43,305 nt of DNA from Roseburia sp. (GTDB lineage Bacteria > Bacillota > Clostridia > Lachnospirales > Lachnospiraceae). Both the position numbers and the translations under genes were made by a program. The stretch lies in NCBI GenBank assembly GCA_014804775.1, contig JAAUZB010000008.1, positions 2,511 through 45,815 on the forward strand. The letters are read 5' to 3'. The notes beneath the pieces were generated by a model. The model was not told the DNA's origin, made no database searches, and saw only the letters and a program-made list of their open reading frames with translations. Below are positions 31,466 to 40,152 of this stretch, piece by piece (the stretch's first letter is position 1; every line of letters starts with the position of its first letter).

Positions 31466-34400
31466 CTAGTTTTCTCCTTTTTTACGCCTAAAAGTACTGT
31501 CTCTCCGTTGATACTCCATTCTTTCCGGTACACATCAGCCGTGCTGTCATCTGCTGCCGCATCCTCCGGTGTGATACTCAGTCCAAGCACCTCAGATTTA
31601 ATGGCATCGCCGTGTTTTTCAAAGATATCCGTGACTTTATCATCTGCAAAGTCACGATTGACTTTAAAGAAAATCTGTATCTTATCCATGACCTCAAAGC
31701 CGGCTTCTTTCCGCATCGTCTGAAGCTTGCTGATGATCTCACGCACAAATCCTTCTTCCAAAAGCTCCGGTGTCAGATTCGTGTCAAGCACGACGGTGAC
31801 TGTATTGTCGCCCTCTGTGATATATCCCTCCATCTGAGTCATGGTGATCAGCAGATCCTCCTCCGTCAATTTTACATCATCATTCACAGAAGGGAAAGCC
31901 AAAAATCCGTTTGTTTTTAATTCTGTCATCGCTGCATTGCCATCCAGCTCCGAAAGCGCTTTCTGGATCTGTCCCAGGAACTTTCCATATTTGGGTCCCA
32001 CAGTGCGCAGCTGAGGCTTAAACGTATAGCTTGTGTAGGAGCTTACATCCTCCGTAAAGCTGACTTTTTTCACATTCAGCTCATCCTCTATGATTTCCGT
32101 GAAATACCCTTCCAATGCAGACGGTGCCTTTACAAACATATTTGCAATCGGCTGACGGTTCTTGATGTTTGCTGTGTTGCGGCAGGCACGCCCCATCACG
32201 ACAATCTTTAAGACCGCATCCATATTCTTCTCCAGCTCTGCGTCAATGTAAGCCTCATTGGCAGCCGGGAAATCACACAGATGTACGCTTTCCGGTGCGG
32301 TGCTGTCAACAGAGCATACCAGATTGCGATAAATCTCCTCTGTCATGAACGGAACCATCGGAGCGGCGCATTTACTTACCGTGACAAGCGCAGTGTAGAG
32401 CGTCATATAGGCATTGATCTTATCCTGTTCCATTCCCTTTGCCCAGAAACGCTCACGGGAACGTCTGACGTACCAGTTGCTCATATCATCTACGAACTCA
32501 TCCAAAGCCCTTGCAGCCTCCGGGATGCGGTAATTGCCAAGATTTGCGTCAACATCCTTGACTAAAGTATTCAGCTTAGAGAGCAGCCATTTATCCATTA
32601 CGGATAATTTATCATATTCCAGCTGATACTTAGCTGCGTCAAATTCGTCTATATTTGCATAAAGTACAAAAAATGCGTAGGTATTCCACAGCGTGCTTAA
32701 AAACTTCCGCTGCCCCTCCTGAACTGCCTTGCCGTGGAAACGGTTCGGAAGCCACGGTGCACTGTTGATATAGAAATACCAGCGGATCGCATCTGCTCCG
32801 TAAGTCTCCAGCGCTTCAAACGGGTCTACGGCATTCCCCTTGGACTTACTCATCTTCTGACCGTTCTCATCCTGTACATGACCGAGTACGATGACATTTT
32901 CGTACGGAGCCTTGTTGAAGAGAAGCGTGGATTCCGCCATCAGTGAATAAAACCATCCTCTTGTCTGGTCTACCGCTTCCGAGATAAACTGTGCCGGGAA
33001 CTGCTGCTCAAATAAGTCCTGATTCTCAAACGGATAATGATGCTGTGCAAACGGCATTGCGCCGGAATCAAACCAGCAGTCGATGACCTCCGGCACTCTT
33101 TTCATCTGCTTGCCGCAGTCCGGACAGGTGAATGTCACCTCGTCAATGTAGGGACGGTGCAGCTCAATCTTTGCCGCATCTGCACTTCCGCTTCTCTTTG
33201 CAAGCTCTTCCCTGCTTCCAACCGACTCCTGACGTCCGCATTCCTCGCACTCCCAGATATTAAGCGGTGTGCCCCAGTAACGGTTACGTGAAATGCCCCA
33301 GTCCTGAATGTTTTCCAGCCAGTCACCGAAACGCCCTTTACCGATCGACTCCGGGATCCAGTTTACCGTATTATTGTTGCGGATGAGGTCGTCCTTTACT
33401 TCCGTCATCTTGATAAACCATGATTCTCTCGCATAGTAGATCAGCGGTGTATCACATCTCCAGCAGTGAGGATAATCATGCTCGAACTTCGGCGCGTCAA
33501 ACAGCTTTCCGTCAGCATCGAGATCCTTTAATACTTCCGGGTCTGCCTTCTTTACAAACAGACCGGCATACGGCGTCTCCTCCGTCATCTCTCCCTTGCC
33601 GTTTACAAACTGTACGAAAGGAAGATCATATTTTCTTCCGACATTCGCATCGTCCTCACCGAACGCAGGCGCGATGTGAACGATTCCTGTACCGTCCGAC
33701 ATCGTAACATAACTGTCACAGGTGACAAAATGTCCTTTTTTGTGCTGCTTTGCAGCCGCCTTTGCCGTGCACTCAAACAGCGGTTCATACTCCTTATACT
33801 CTAAGTCCTTTCCGACATAGGTCTCAAGCACTTCATATGCAGGCGCACCTTCGCCCTCTTTCTCTCCGTCGCCCTTTGTGCCAAGCTTTCCGAGCACCTG
33901 GTCGAGCAATGCTTCCGCCATATAATAGGTGTAGCCGTCTGCGGCTTTCACTTTGCAGTAGGTTTCATCCGGGTTCACACAGAGCGCCACATTGGAGGGC
34001 AGCGTCCACGGCGTTGTCGTCCACGCGAGCAGGTAAGCATCCTCACCGCTGACCTTAAAGCGTACCACTGCCGAGCGCTCTTTTACGGTCTTATAGCCCT
34101 GTGCCACCTCCTGGCTTGAGAGCGGCGTACCGCAGCGCGGGCAGTAGGGAACGATCTTAAATCCCTTGTATAAAAGCTTCTTGTCCCAGATCTGCTTGAG
34201 CGCCCACCACTCGGATTCGATAAAATTGTCATCGTAGGTGACATAAGGATCATCCATATCCGCCCAGAAACCGACTGTTGCGGAAAAATCCTCCCACATC
34301 CCCTTATACTTCCATACGGATTCCTTACACTGCTTTATAAAAGGTTCCATTCCGTATTCTTCAATCTGCTCCTTGCCGTTTAGCCCGAGCAGCTTTTCCA

Positions 34401-34686
34401 CCTCAAGCTCAACCGGCAGACCGTGTGTATCCCATCCCGCCTTGCGCGGAACATATTTACCTTTCATTGTCTGATACCGCGGGATCATGTCCTTGATGAC
34501 ACGGGTCAGCACATGCCCGATGTGCGGCTTGCCGTTGGCAGTCGGCGGACCGTCATAGAAAGTGTATGTCTCACCTTCCCTGCGGTTCTCCATAGACTTT
34601 TGGAAGATATTGTTTTCTTCCCAGAACTTTTCTGTTCTCTTTTCTCTCTCGACGAAATTCATATTCGCCTCAACCTTGTGATACAT
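31462..34686 (-). CDS. ileS: Isoleucyl-tRNA synthetase, type 2-like
   Basis: Charges tRNA-Ile with isoleucine and edits valine. 1074 residues, longer than the about 920-940 of type 1 enzymes. HIGH motif PPTANGKPHIGHVLTRVIKD (His55-His58), then GWDTHGLPVE, which is typical of type 2 (type 1 has GWDCHGLPIE), editing domain with AWTTTPWTLPSN, and KMSKS in DENGQKMSKSKGNAVDP. A Cys-rich insertion (CWRCDTPL, CEECGRQ, CPDCGKQ) probably binds zinc. The start at 34686 has GGAGG. The gene is behind an isoleucine T-box leader. Confidence 0.97.
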   Translation of the reverse strand: MYHKVEANMNFVEREKRTEKFWEENNIFQKSMENRREGETYTFYDGPPTANGKPHIGHVLTRVIKDMIPRYQTMKGKYVPRKAGWDTHGLPVELEVEKLLGLNGKEQIEEYGMEPFIKQCKESVWKYKGMWEDFSATVGFWADMDDPYVTYDDNFIESEWWALKQIWDKKLLYKGFKIVPYCPRCGTPLSSQEVAQGYKTVKERSAVVRFKVSGEDAYLLAWTTTPWTLPSNVALCVNPDETYCKVKAADGYTYYMAEALLDQVLGKLGTKGDGEKEGEGAPAYEVLETYVGKDLEYKEYEPLFECTAKAAAKQHKKGHFVTCDSYVTMSDGTGIVHIAPAFGEDDANVGRKYDLPFVQFVNGKGEMTEETPYAGLFVKKADPEVLKDLDADGKLFDAPKFEHDYPHCWRCDTPLIYYARESWFIKMTEVKDDLIRNNNTVNWIPESIGKGRFGDWLENIQDWGISRNRYWGTPLNIWECEECGRQESVGSREELAKRSGSADAAKIELHRPYIDEVTFTCPDCGKQMKRVPEVIDCWFDSGAMPFAQHHYPFENQDLFEQQFPAQFISEAVDQTRGWFYSLMAESTLLFNKAPYENVIVLGHVQDENGQKMSKSKGNAVDPFEALETYGADAIRWYFYINSAPWLPNRFHGKAVQEGQRKFLSTLWNTYAFFVLYANIDEFDAAKYQLEYDKLSVMDKWLLSKLNTLVKDVDANLGNYRIPEAARALDEFVDDMSNWYVRRSRERFWAKGMEQDKINAYMTLYTALVTVSKCAAPMVPFMTEEIYRNLVCSVDSTAPESVHLCDFPAANEAYIDAELEKNMDAVLKIVVMGRACRNTANIKNRQPIANMFVKAPSALEGYFTEIIEDELNVKKVSFTEDVSSYTSYTFKPQLRTVGPKYGKFLGQIQKALSELDGNAAMTELKTNGFLAFPSVNDDVKLTEEDLLITMTQMEGYITEGDNTVTVVLDTNLTPELLEEGFVREIISKLQTMRKEAGFEVMDKIQIFFKVNRDFADDKVTDIFEKHGDAIKSEVLGLSITPEDAAADDSTADVYRKEWSINGETVLLGVKKEKTR

Positions 34687-34720
34687 CCTCTAACCTCCGT
34701 TATGATTTCCTGTAGAGTAA

Positions 34721-34756
34721 AAAGACCCTCATCCTGTAAATAGGACGAGGGTCTTT
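34721..34756 (-). terminator. T-box terminator hairpin
   Basis: AAAGACCCTCGTCCT and AGGATGAGGGTCTTT (minus strand) form a 15-bp stem with one G-U pair, loop ATTTAC, followed by TTTTT-like sequence. It is 34 nt before the ileS start codon. Confidence 0.9.
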
Positions 34757-34996
34757 GTCTTCGTTATACCACCTAGTTACAACGTACTCATGCACAAATG
34801 CCGAATACCCGTTCCCTGTAACGTAGGAAAGACGTCAACGCCTACTCTGTCCGGACCGTGCTCTGCCGTCCGTCATTTCGGGCTGCGGCTTGAAAGTGAT
34901 CTTCGTTCTATGGTTACTCATACCGGCTCCCACCGTCCCCGGCTCTCTGTGATTTTCTTCATAGAAGTACTGTCTTCGTCATCGCCTTTTTCGCTA
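34721..34996 (-). promoter_or_regulatory. T-box leader (isoleucine) of ileS-glgP
   Basis: Read on the minus strand from about 34996. Stem I holds AGAGAGCCGGGGACGG and GGTGGGAGCCGG, with AGTA in the 5' side of the specifier loop. In the 3' side, GAAGATCACTTTC offers the specifier codon AUC (Ile) followed by A. The T-box sequence is CTAGGTGGTATAACGAAG (34775-34758), whose UGGU pairs with the ACCA end of tRNA-Ile. The terminator hairpin follows at 34756-34721. Uncharged tRNA-Ile would favour read-through. Confidence 0.9.
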
Positions 34997-35002
34997 AATG
35001 AT

Positions 35003-35031
35003 AGTATATAGTTATCTTTCCCACCTGTCAA
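35003..35031 (-). promoter_or_regulatory. Consensus promoter of the ileS T-box leader
   Basis: On the minus strand TTGACA (35031-35026), 17 bp and TATACT (35008-35003). The -35 overlaps the stop codon of the DHH gene. Confidence 0.8.
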
Positions 35032-36044
35032 GTGTTCGACTTATTTTTGAAATATTCTGTCAATTTAATCTTATCCGGATAAATCACATTGATGAACCGT
35101 TCTTTGATCTCATCCAGCAGCACCACTGCTTCACCGTCCGAGCCGGTAAACGGGACAAATCCTCCCGCCATAGCAGCATGTCCGCCGCCGTTTCCGATGC
35201 CCTCAAGCGCCGTTCCGATGATCACTCCGGCATCTAAATCTGCGCGCTCACTGCGCACGGAAAGCTTGATGCCGTCGCATCTCCTCGAATAGACGACCGA
35301 AAAAGATACCTCGACCAACGCTAACATAAAATCGGAGACACTGGCGATCAGCGCCTCCGGGCAGTTCGCCCCCGTATCCGCAAAGCTGATGTTCTCGTAC
35401 ACCTCAATACTGGATATCGCGCTGGAATAGGCTACCAGATCTTCAAAGCAGAGAATGCTGTTCTCCAACACGTGGATAGTCTGATAATCGCACAGGTCAA
35501 ACATCCGATAGAGCATCTCAAGATCCGCCTTTGCGACCCCCCGGGACAAATTGTTCGTATCAATACGAATGCCGTACGTCAGTGTCGTCGCAATCTTTTC
35601 GTCCATCGGAATATCGTTCTCAAAAAAATACTGGGCGATGATCGTGGCACAGGCTCCAAACTCCGGGCGGATATCCGTAAACCGATACTCATAAAGCTCA
35701 TTCATCGGATGATGGTCGATGCAGATAATCTCATCTCCCGTGATGTCAATGATATTGGAATTGCCCTTCTGGGCATCCACAAGAATCACTTCATCCTCAT
35801 CACTTAAGACGGATGCCAGATCTTCAATATTGTGCAGCTCTATTTCCATTTGCTCCAACAGCTTTCCGGTACTGTAGCGGTCAATTCTCCCCTTATAGCA
35901 GATCGTGGACCGAATCCCCTTTGTCTCCAACAGACGCTGCAATCCATATGCGCTTGCGATCGCATCCGGGTCAGGAAAGTTGTGCGTCTGGATATAAACA
36001 TGCTCCCGGTGGATCTCCTTTAATAATTCTTCAAATTTGGTCAT
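35028..36044 (-). CDS. DHH/DHHA1 family phosphoesterase (NrnA-like)
   Basis: About 338 residues from the ATG at 36044 within the end of the HAD gene (14-bp overlap). The DHH motifs are HNFPDPDAIASAYG (about 20-33), VILVDAQ, CIDHHPM, and the DHHA1 part ends in GNGGGHAAMAGGF. The family contains nanoRNases/pAp phosphatases and c-di-AMP-derived pApA phosphodiesterases, with two Mn ions held by the Asp and His residues seen. Which substrate it uses is not clear. It is the last gene of the M32-HAD-DHH operon. Confidence 0.88.
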   Translation of the reverse strand: MTKFEELLKEIHREHVYIQTHNFPDPDAIASAYGLQRLLETKGIRSTICYKGRIDRYSTGKLLEQMEIELHNIEDLASVLSDEDEVILVDAQKGNSNIIDITGDEIICIDHHPMNELYEYRFTDIRPEFGACATIIAQYFFENDIPMDEKIATTLTYGIRIDTNNLSRGVAKADLEMLYRMFDLCDYQTIHVLENSILCFEDLVAYSSAISSIEVYENISFADTGANCPEALIASVSDFMLALVEVSFSVVYSRRCDGIKLSVRSERADLDAGVIIGTALEGIGNGGGHAAMAGGFVPFTGSDGEAVVLLDEIKERFINVIYPDKIKLTEYFKNKSNT

Positions 36045-36714
36045 CACTGTCTTCTTTTCCTTTCGTGTTCTGACACCTCGAAAAGACTGCATCAAAATCC
36101 ATCGTCAGCAGTTCTTTAAATGTATGGATTCTCGGTACCTCTGCATCAACCGTTCCAAAACCGTATGCCGCATGGACGAAGCCAACGCCTGCCTTCCTGC
36201 TGGCGTCATAATCCGCCTGAATATCTCCCACATACACGGCTCCATCCAGCCCATTCCTCTCTGCTACCAGCCGGATATTCTCGCTCTTTTGCAGCAGATT
36301 ATTTCCGTAGCACTCTATGTCCTCGATATTGTCCCACAGCCGGTAAAAATCCAAAAATGCCTCGATATAGCCTTTCTGGCAGTTGCTGACAATATACAGG
36401 TGATACCGCTCCCGAAGCTTCTTTAAGGTATCCTTTACTCCGTCATAAAGCATTCCACCGTGTTCCCGCAGATATTCGTTTTCCTCCTCACAGCAGATAT
36501 GAAGCAGCTGCATCCGTTCCTCCGCCGGCAGATCCGAAAACAGCTCGTCCGCAATGACATCCATGGTCTTTCCCATCACGCTCTTGATGTCCGCCTCTGT
36601 CAATTTTCTCTGCACAAAGCCGCTCTTCTCTATCACTGCATTCCAGGACGCGGCCACATTCTCTGCGGAATCCCAGAGTGTTCCGTCCATATCAAAAATG
36701 ATTCCCTGTTTCAT
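36031..36714 (-). CDS. HAD-superfamily phosphatase (phosphoglycolate phosphatase-like)
   Basis: About 227 residues from the ATG at 36714 (GGGGAGA before it). Motif I is FDMDGTLWD with nucleophile and acid Asp, motif II SNCQKG, motif III lysine in QKSENI, motif IV GDIQADYDAS. The helical cap between motifs I and II (about 20-85) makes it a subclass I enzyme of the Gph/PgmB kind. The substrate is unknown. It lies 28 bp after the M32 gene and overlaps the DHH gene. Confidence 0.87.
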   Translation of the reverse strand: MKQGIIFDMDGTLWDSAENVAASWNAVIEKSGFVQRKLTEADIKSVMGKTMDVIADELFSDLPAEERMQLLHICCEEENEYLREHGGMLYDGVKDTLKKLRERYHLYIVSNCQKGYIEAFLDFYRLWDNIEDIECYGNNLLQKSENIRLVAERNGLDGAVYVGDIQADYDASRKAGVGFVHAAYGFGTVDAEVPRIHTFKELLTMDFDAVFSRCQNTKGKEDSDDQI

Positions 36715-36742
36715 ACTGTCTCCCCACGCTATCGGTCTCCTG

Positions 36743-38242
36743 TTACAGACGGTAAACCTCCGTATATTTCTTCTTGAAGTACCCAAGCAGCGGCTTAGAA
36801 GAAATCTCCTTCCCGCAAACCTTTTCAATCACTTCCTTCGGTGTTCTCGTGCTTCCGTACCGGTGGATCTTCTCGTTAAGCCACTTCGTGATCTCACCGA
36901 TCCGCCCTTCCGCAAGAATGACGTCAACGGAGCCAAGCTCCTCCTCTATTTTATCCAAAAACATGCCATCGTAGATGCTTCCCAGAAGATAAGACGGGAA
37001 ATATCCAAAGGAACCGTCTGACCAGTGCATATCCTGCAGAATGCCCTCTGCATCGTTCTCCGGTGTAACATGCAGATATTCCTGCATTTTTTGATTCCAG
37101 AGTGCGGGCAGCTCCTTCACCGGAACATTATCCCTGAAGATCGCTTTCTCCATCTCATAGCGCAGAATAATGTGGAAGCAGTATGTCACCTCATCCGCTT
37201 CTGTCCGAATCAGACTGTTGCGCACATGATTGATTTCCCGATAAAAATCCTCCTCGGAAACCTCTGCCAGCTGCGGCAGCAATCCGCACAGCTTCTCATA
37301 GACCGGCGTCCAGAAATTCCGGTTTCTGCCAAGAATATTCTCGTAAAATCTCGACTGGCTCTCATGGATTCCCATATAGCGGCAGCTTCCCGCCACAGTA
37401 CCGTTGTAATCCGGGTTGACATTCTGTTCAAAAATCGCATGACCGCCCTCGTGGATCGCGGAAAAGATAGAACTTAACACCGCATTCTCATAATAGTGGT
37501 TCGTCACACGCACATCTCTGGACGAAAAATTCAGCGTAAACGGATGCTCTGTCTCTCCCACTGCACCTGCGTCTCTTGAAAATCCGATATAGTCAAGCAG
37601 CATGCCCTGCACTTTCCGCTGCGCATCCGTGTCAAAGCATGCGCAAAATGCCGTATCATCCGGCTGCTCTGCCGCAAGGATTTTGTCTACCAGCGGGATC
37701 AGCTCTTCCTTCAGTTCGGAAAACAGTCTGTCGATCGTGGCAGAGTCCATACCCTCCTCATACTGGTTCAAAAGCGCGTCATACACTTCCACTCCCGGAT
37801 CGGTGTAGCCTGCAATCTCGCGTGTCATTGCGATCATTTTCTCAAGATGTGGAGCAAAAACGGAAAAATCGGAGGCATTTTTTGCCTCTTCCCACGCGTT
37901 GCCCGACTCTGTCTGCGCCCTGACATATGCCTCATAGACGTCTGCCGGGATCCGCTTGTCCCTGTCATAGTCCCGCTTCATCCGCGTGACAATAAATTTC
38001 CATGTATCGTCGAGTGCTTCATACTCCTGCGGCTCTGACAGCGCATCCAGCATTCTTCCCAGCTCGTCGGATGTTCCCATCTCAAAGCTTTTGGACGAAA
38101 ACTTTGTCAGCGCCTCGACATGATCCGCCTGCCCCAGTTTTGGCGCACAGGTTCTCATATCCCAGTAGAGCAGAGTGACGATATGATTGTACTGCTTCAT
38201 TTCGTTCAGATAATCCTGAAATTTTTCAAGTAATTGACTCAT
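36743..38242 (-). CDS. M32 family metallocarboxypeptidase (carboxypeptidase Taq-like)
   Basis: About 499 residues from the ATG at 38242 (AAGGA before it), the usual family length. Zinc site HEGGH (His264, Glu265, His268) in SAIHEGGHAIFEQN, with the downstream glutamate in GIHESQSRFYENILGRN. The N-terminal YWDMRTCAPK fits the family. It removes C-terminal residues from peptides in the cytoplasm. First gene of an operon with the HAD and DHH genes. Confidence 0.92.
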   Translation of the reverse strand: MSQLLEKFQDYLNEMKQYNHIVTLLYWDMRTCAPKLGQADHVEALTKFSSKSFEMGTSDELGRMLDALSEPQEYEALDDTWKFIVTRMKRDYDRDKRIPADVYEAYVRAQTESGNAWEEAKNASDFSVFAPHLEKMIAMTREIAGYTDPGVEVYDALLNQYEEGMDSATIDRLFSELKEELIPLVDKILAAEQPDDTAFCACFDTDAQRKVQGMLLDYIGFSRDAGAVGETEHPFTLNFSSRDVRVTNHYYENAVLSSIFSAIHEGGHAIFEQNVNPDYNGTVAGSCRYMGIHESQSRFYENILGRNRNFWTPVYEKLCGLLPQLAEVSEEDFYREINHVRNSLIRTEADEVTYCFHIILRYEMEKAIFRDNVPVKELPALWNQKMQEYLHVTPENDAEGILQDMHWSDGSFGYFPSYLLGSIYDGMFLDKIEEELGSVDVILAEGRIGEITKWLNEKIHRYGSTRTPKEVIEKVCGKEISSKPLLGYFKKKYTEVYRL

Positions 38243-38299
38243 ATTTCTTCTTTTCCTTATACAAAAATACCATGCAGGAAAATTCTCCCACATGGCATT

Positions 38300-38328
38300 A
38301 TCTTATCATATCTTGTCTGTTCTGTCAC
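38300..38328 (-). promoter_or_regulatory. Promoter of the M32-HAD-DHH operon
   Basis: On the minus strand GTGACA (38328-38323), 17 bp and TAAGAT (38305-38300), about 60 nt before the start codon. Confidence 0.5.
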
Positions 38329-38348
38329 TGACTGATTTTTCACACCGG

Positions 38349-39014
38349 CTATAAAGCTTCTATCTTTCCATCCTTTAAATATATTATCCTGGATGCCTGT
38401 TTTGCTATCTTTTCATCATGGGTGACGATGATGACCGTTTTGCCGGAACGGTTCAGCTGTATCAGCAGGTCTATTATCTCCTGACCGGTCTTGCTGTCAA
38501 GCGCTCCTGTCGGCTCGTCCGCCAGTATGACAGATGCCTCCGTGACCAGTGCCCTCGCGATCGCACAGCGCTGTTGCTGACCGCCCGATAACTTTGTCGG
38601 GATCTTATCCACATACTGCTCCATGCCAACCTTTTCCAGCATATCCATTACGATCTCATTTCTTTTCTTTCTCGGCATATTAACCGCTCTCAAGGGCAGT
38701 TCCACATTTTCTCTTACCGTATAATCTTTTAGCAAGGCAAACTGCTGAAAAATAAAACCGAAATTCTGTCTCCTGAACTTATCCAGCCTGTCATTCTTTA
38801 GTTTTCCTACATTTGTTCCATTAAAGATATACTCTCCCTGATCCCAGCCGTCCATACATCCTATGATGTTCAAAAGCGTGGTTTTGCCGGAACCGGATGC
38901 TCCCATAATGGCAACCATTTCGCCATCATTGATTTCGAGGGAAATATCCTGCAGGGCCGGAATATCATTGCTGTCTTTATTATAGATTTTTGTAATTTTA
39001 TTCATCGATATCAT
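38349..39014 (-). CDS. LolD/MacB-type ABC ATPase
   Basis: 221 residues with AAGGAG before the start. Walker A GASGSGKTT (about 37-45), Q-loop FIFQQFALL, signature LSGGQQQRCAIARAL, Walker B VILADEPTGALD, H-loop VTHDEKIA. Length and motifs are those of ATPases working with FtsX-like permeases. Such systems do not transport across the membrane in the usual way but drive conformational work outside, as in lipoprotein or antimicrobial peptide handling. It is the third gene of the operon after two permeases. Confidence 0.93.
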   Translation of the reverse strand: MISMNKITKIYNKDSNDIPALQDISLEINDGEMVAIMGASGSGKTTLLNIIGCMDGWDQGEYIFNGTNVGKLKNDRLDKFRRQNFGFIFQQFALLKDYTVRENVELPLRAVNMPRKKRNEIVMDMLEKVGMEQYVDKIPTKLSGGQQQRCAIARALVTEASVILADEPTGALDSKTGQEIIDLLIQLNRSGKTVIIVTHDEKIAKQASRIIYLKDGKIEAL

Positions 39015-39024
39015 ATTCTGCTCC

Positions 39025-40140
39025 TTAATCTATATTCTTTAAGATGCCTGCCGGTTTCAATTTCATTACCGGTATCATGGGAAATGCCCCCAATACAATG
39101 CCAAATAGAACAAATATCAGCATCATCTGCAAAAATCCCAAACGGATATTTTCATACCAGACAACAATATTTCCATGCAGTAACTCGTACCCGCACGTGA
39201 GCAGCAACGCCGTCCCCAGGGCAATCCCTTCATACAGGGCAAACTGAAATATGATATCCGCAAGAAGCCTCAGCTTTCCATATCCCAATGTACGTTTCAG
39301 CATATACTGATAAATGTGCATGTCTCCCCAAAAATATGCCAGAAAAGCGCAGTTGGTAAAACATAAGATCAGCATTCCCCAATACACTTTCTGATACATA
39401 GACATAAATACCGAAAACCTACGTTCGCTCGAAGAATCCCCCACATCCGTTTCCATTTCAAGCTCATAAAAATTTTCTTCTGTAAAAAATGTATGCAGCC
39501 ACTCCATAAACAGCTCCGTTTCATCGGATAGATTACTTTCATAGATAACACATGTTCCTTCTGTATCAAAGACTATCTTATCAAGTTGTTCCTGCGATAA
39601 ACTATCTTTAAAGACAAGGCATCTCTCATCCTCACCCGTGAAATTATTGGAAACATATTCTCCGATCACACAGCTCTCGATCTGGAATATTTTTATATAC
39701 CGGATACCGTTCCTCACATAGGTCTCGCCTTCCCATGCATCACCGATGATACATTTCGGGGCAGATATGGCATCGGCATTGGCGCCTAGGCAATAATTCT
39801 CATATTTCACAGTATCCCTCAGTCCTTCATCTCGTGCCCATAAAATATCTATGCTATCCGTATTGATCACGCCTTCTCCAACCGGTCCGCTACATTGAAA
39901 AACAATATTTCCGCCTGACGTCATCCCCTCTTTGATATCATTGGAATTATGTACATCTTCTGCAAAAATCCCCCTTACGCCGTGCGTATATCTGTATACC
40001 GACTCCTCCCTGACCTCGCTCACCCAGGCAAGCTGCCGGTTCAGATCCAATCCGTAATACATGATAATGAATGATACAAAGAAGGAAAGAAGAAACAGCG
40101 CGGAAAAAAATCTGTTATACTTAAAAAGTCTTTTTAACAT
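39025..40140 (-). CDS. FtsX-like ABC permease, second subunit
   Basis: 371 residues with AAAGGG before the start. One N-terminal membrane helix (about 12-32), a large extracytoplasmic domain (about 35-255) and three helices at the C-terminal end (about 256-365) ending in VMKLKPAGILKNID, which is typical for the MacB/FtsX fold. The extracellular domain has no recognised family. It follows the first permease by 12 bp. Confidence 0.85.
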   Translation of the reverse strand: MLKRLFKYNRFFSALFLLSFFVSFIIMYYGLDLNRQLAWVSEVREESVYRYTHGVRGIFAEDVHNSNDIKEGMTSGGNIVFQCSGPVGEGVINTDSIDILWARDEGLRDTVKYENYCLGANADAISAPKCIIGDAWEGETYVRNGIRYIKIFQIESCVIGEYVSNNFTGEDERCLVFKDSLSQEQLDKIVFDTEGTCVIYESNLSDETELFMEWLHTFFTEENFYELEMETDVGDSSSERRFSVFMSMYQKVYWGMLILCFTNCAFLAYFWGDMHIYQYMLKRTLGYGKLRLLADIIFQFALYEGIALGTALLLTCGYELLHGNIVVWYENIRLGFLQMMLIFVLFGIVLGAFPMIPVMKLKPAGILKNID

Positions 40141-40152
40141 GATAATCCCTTT

